This document shows positions 62,594 to 64,000 of a stretch of 64,000 nt of DNA, in pieces. Under the pieces are notes generated by a model that saw only the letters and a program-made list of their open reading frames with translations, did not search any database and was not told the origin of the DNA. Each line of letters begins with the position of its first letter. Positions within the stretch are counted from its first letter, which is position 1. The DNA is taken from contig JAYVMU010000046.1 in the NCBI GenBank assembly GCA_043758775.1, positions 88,929 to 152,928 of the forward strand, given 5' to 3'. This DNA is from JACMMS01 sp043758775. GTDB lineage: Bacteria > Pseudomonadota > Gammaproteobacteria > Burkholderiales > Methylophilaceae. The translations under genes were made by a program, and so were the position numbers.

Positions 62594-63001
62594 TCATTTT
62601 TCTTCATTTGCAGAAGCCACAAAGGCGCCCGAAATGATAAGGCATATACCCATCAATTGTTTTACGCTTATTGTTTCGTGTAGTAGCCACATAGAGCTTA
62701 ATGGTACTGTAACATAAGCTAAGCAGGTAATAAGATGAGCTTTAGATAAGTCGATTTTAGAAATCACAGCCAACCACGTAAAGAATGCAATTGCGATAGA
62801 AACAACGCCCATCAGTACCTCAGCGCTCTGAGCTAAGTTCAGTATATATTCAAATAAAGCAGGCATGCTATTAAACGGGATTTCACCTATTTTGTTGGCT
62901 GCTTGCTTAAAGAAAAGTTGTGCCGCAGTATCGCAACACAGCAAAACACCAAACATTAAAACAATGTCCCATCGTCTATTTTTAAGAGAAATTTCAGTCA
63001 T
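62594..63001 (-). CDS. Small DMT/SMR-like membrane protein
   Basis: Protein of 135 residues with four hydrophobic helices. VLLCCDTAAQLFFKQAAN and LAYVTVPLSSMWLLHETISVKQLMG match single EamA-repeat or EmrE-like proteins such as the ArnE/ArnF flippase subunits. The substrate is unknown. It overlaps the upstream GNAT-like gene by 4 bp, so the two are translationally coupled and may act together on a lipid-linked or cell-wall precursor. Confidence 0.78.
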   Translation of the reverse strand: MTEISLKNRRWDIVLMFGVLLCCDTAAQLFFKQAANKIGEIPFNSMPALFEYILNLAQSAEVLMGVVSIAIAFFTWLAVISKIDLSKAHLITCLAYVTVPLSSMWLLHETISVKQLMGICLIISGAFVASANEEK

Positions 63002-64000
63002 AGGTTTGTTGCTGTGCTATCTTTTATGTTGTTATCAAAATTAGTATAAGCTAATATATTTGCAAGTAATTTCAGCGGCTGATTAAGTATACGATTTCGG
63101 TGTTTAAAAAATATATAGGTTTGGTTTAACTTTGCACCTAAACGAATTTTAGTCTCGTAAGCAGCTTGACCACTCTGATAGGTATGAAATCCATCACGAA
63201 TGCACATTTCGATATTGTGCAACCAACTTAAAAAGTAAATATTGTATTTTTTTGCAGTAGTATGATCCATGCCGATATATTTATCTAACAAAATACCGTT
63301 GCGATGAAGTAGTAAATTAAAGGCAATTAATTGATTATCTACATAGTACAGAACAAAACGACAGTTATTAGGCATTAAGCCAGCAATGGATTCAAAAAAA
63401 TCAAGCGTTAGCTTTTCAAATTGAAGCTCACTTTTTTCATAAGTATTTAGATACAACTGATAAATGGCAGCCATATTAGGCGGCAGCCCTGCATATTCTT
63501 CTATACGTACTTGTTCACGTGATTTCAATTTTCGTCTTAAGTTTTTACGGGTGGCATAACTTAAACTGTCCAAGTAATCATCCAGACTTTTGAATTGGAT
63601 AAGGTTAGTTGCAACTGGCATGTTGTCTATTTTGCTAAAGCCGGCAGTTTTGAGGGGTATGCCTAGTGTTTGAGCGTCATGCTCAATGACATCTTTAAAT
63701 GCAATCACGTTAGCTTTTTCACGCTGAGCGATTTTTTCTAACTCATAGCTAAGCGCCTTGATCATTTCAGGATCAAAAGGATAATCTTTAGATAAACCAA
63801 TTTTGCAGCTATCAGTGACAGGTGAGCCTACACAAAGCAACCTCAGGCTAAGCAGTTTAGGGGCAAACTGGCTAATTTTATTTAGGAGGTGTTTTAGCCT
63901 ACCTTGAACGGTTGTATCAAGCCGGTAATCTGTGATGAAATAGGGAGCAAGACATACCACCACACCACCACGTTTAACAGCAATATAACCAGATTTAAAG
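62998..64000 (-). CDS. GNAT/FemAB-like acyl- or aminoacyltransferase (5' end outside the window)
   Basis: At least 334 residues. The frame stays open to the window edge, and the residues before the GTG at 63963 (IAVKRGGVVVCLAPYF) look coding, so the start lies beyond 64000. The C-terminal half has the GNAT_6/FemAB look: LRRKLKSREQVRIEEY, FYLLYYVDNQL-like RFVLYYVDNQLIAFNLLL, KYIGMDHTTAKKYNIYFLSW and YQSGQAAYETKIRLGAKL. The YQSGQ and YETKIRLG motifs are typical of BioF2-like proteins of unknown substrate. It is coupled to the small DMT gene. Confidence 0.75.
   Translation of the reverse strand, partial: FKSGYIAVKRGGVVVCLAPYFITDYRLDTTVQGRLKHLLNKISQFAPKLLSLRLLCVGSPVTDSCKIGLSKDYPFDPEMIKALSYELEKIAQREKANVIAFKDVIEHDAQTLGIPLKTAGFSKIDNMPVATNLIQFKSLDDYLDSLSYATRKNLRRKLKSREQVRIEEYAGLPPNMAAIYQLYLNTYEKSELQFEKLTLDFFESIAGLMPNNCRFVLYYVDNQLIAFNLLLHRNGILLDKYIGMDHTTAKKYNIYFLSWLHNIEMCIRDGFHTYQSGQAAYETKIRLGAKLNQTYIFFKHRNRILNQPLKLLANILAYTNFDNNIKDSTATNL

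Noticed and set aside
1..64000. CRISPR arrays, insertion sequences, prophage or integrase genes
   Set aside because: Looked for spaced direct repeats and transposase or integrase motifs by eye; none was seen in this window.

Overview
The window looks like chromosomal DNA of a betaproteobacterial methylotroph of the family Methylophilaceae, most likely Methylotenera-like. I infer this from the moderate, AT-leaning base composition and from the proteins. The trimethylamine dehydrogenase and its ETF match my recollection of the Methylophilus W3A1 proteins over long stretches, and a complete N-methylglutamate pathway is present. I could run no searches, so all names rest on motifs, length, gene order and memory of the families.

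Layout. (1) 1-15.6 kb is mostly housekeeping: amiC, an MDR oxidoreductase, a Suv3-like helicase, mutL, a HEPN-like orphan, miaA, dapC, a DMT permease, pilU, a frameshifted pagP, a TPR/O-GlcNAc-transferase-like protein, and MnmC split into two overlapping genes. (2) 15.7-19.0 kb holds a PQQ-dehydrogenase-like lipoprotein, a cupin and a DMT permease. (3) 19.1-54.6 kb is a methylated-amine island. It contains dmmDABC (dimethylamine monooxygenase), an orphan PAS membrane sensor, a NarX/NarL-like two-component pair, a Fae-like protein with hutD and hutG, an XRE-cupin regulator, mgdABCD-gmaS-mgsABC, an operon of three tiny membrane proteins with an APC permease and UspA, two hypothetical genes, a group II truncated globin, a second APC permease, tmd, an EtfD-like Fe-S membrane oxidoreductase, a repeat protein and etfBA. 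(4) 54.8-64 kb carries exporters: an ABCB-type transporter, an RND tripartite pump, a small DMT/SMR protein and a FemAB/GNAT-like gene cut by the window end.

How it works together (inference from family functions). Tmd would take trimethylamine to dimethylamine and formaldehyde. It would pass electrons to EtfAB and, through the EtfD-like protein, to quinone. DmmABC would oxidise dimethylamine to methylamine, with DmmD handling the C1 unit. GmaS, MgsABC and MgdABCD would carry methylamine through gamma-glutamylmethylamide and N-methylglutamate to a folate-bound C1 unit. The whole trimethylamine-to-C1 route therefore lies in about 35 kb. Two families of shared upstream motifs (a TACCT/AGGTA-type palindrome and a TGTTTCATATT repeat) suggest two regulators, with the NarXL pair and the XRE-cupin protein as local candidates.

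The least explained parts are the small-membrane-protein/permease operon, the repeat protein inside the etf operon, the hutDG-fae-like trio, the output-less PAS sensor and a 37-residue ORF bracketed by hairpins. No tRNA, rRNA, CRISPR array, insertion sequence or prophage was seen.
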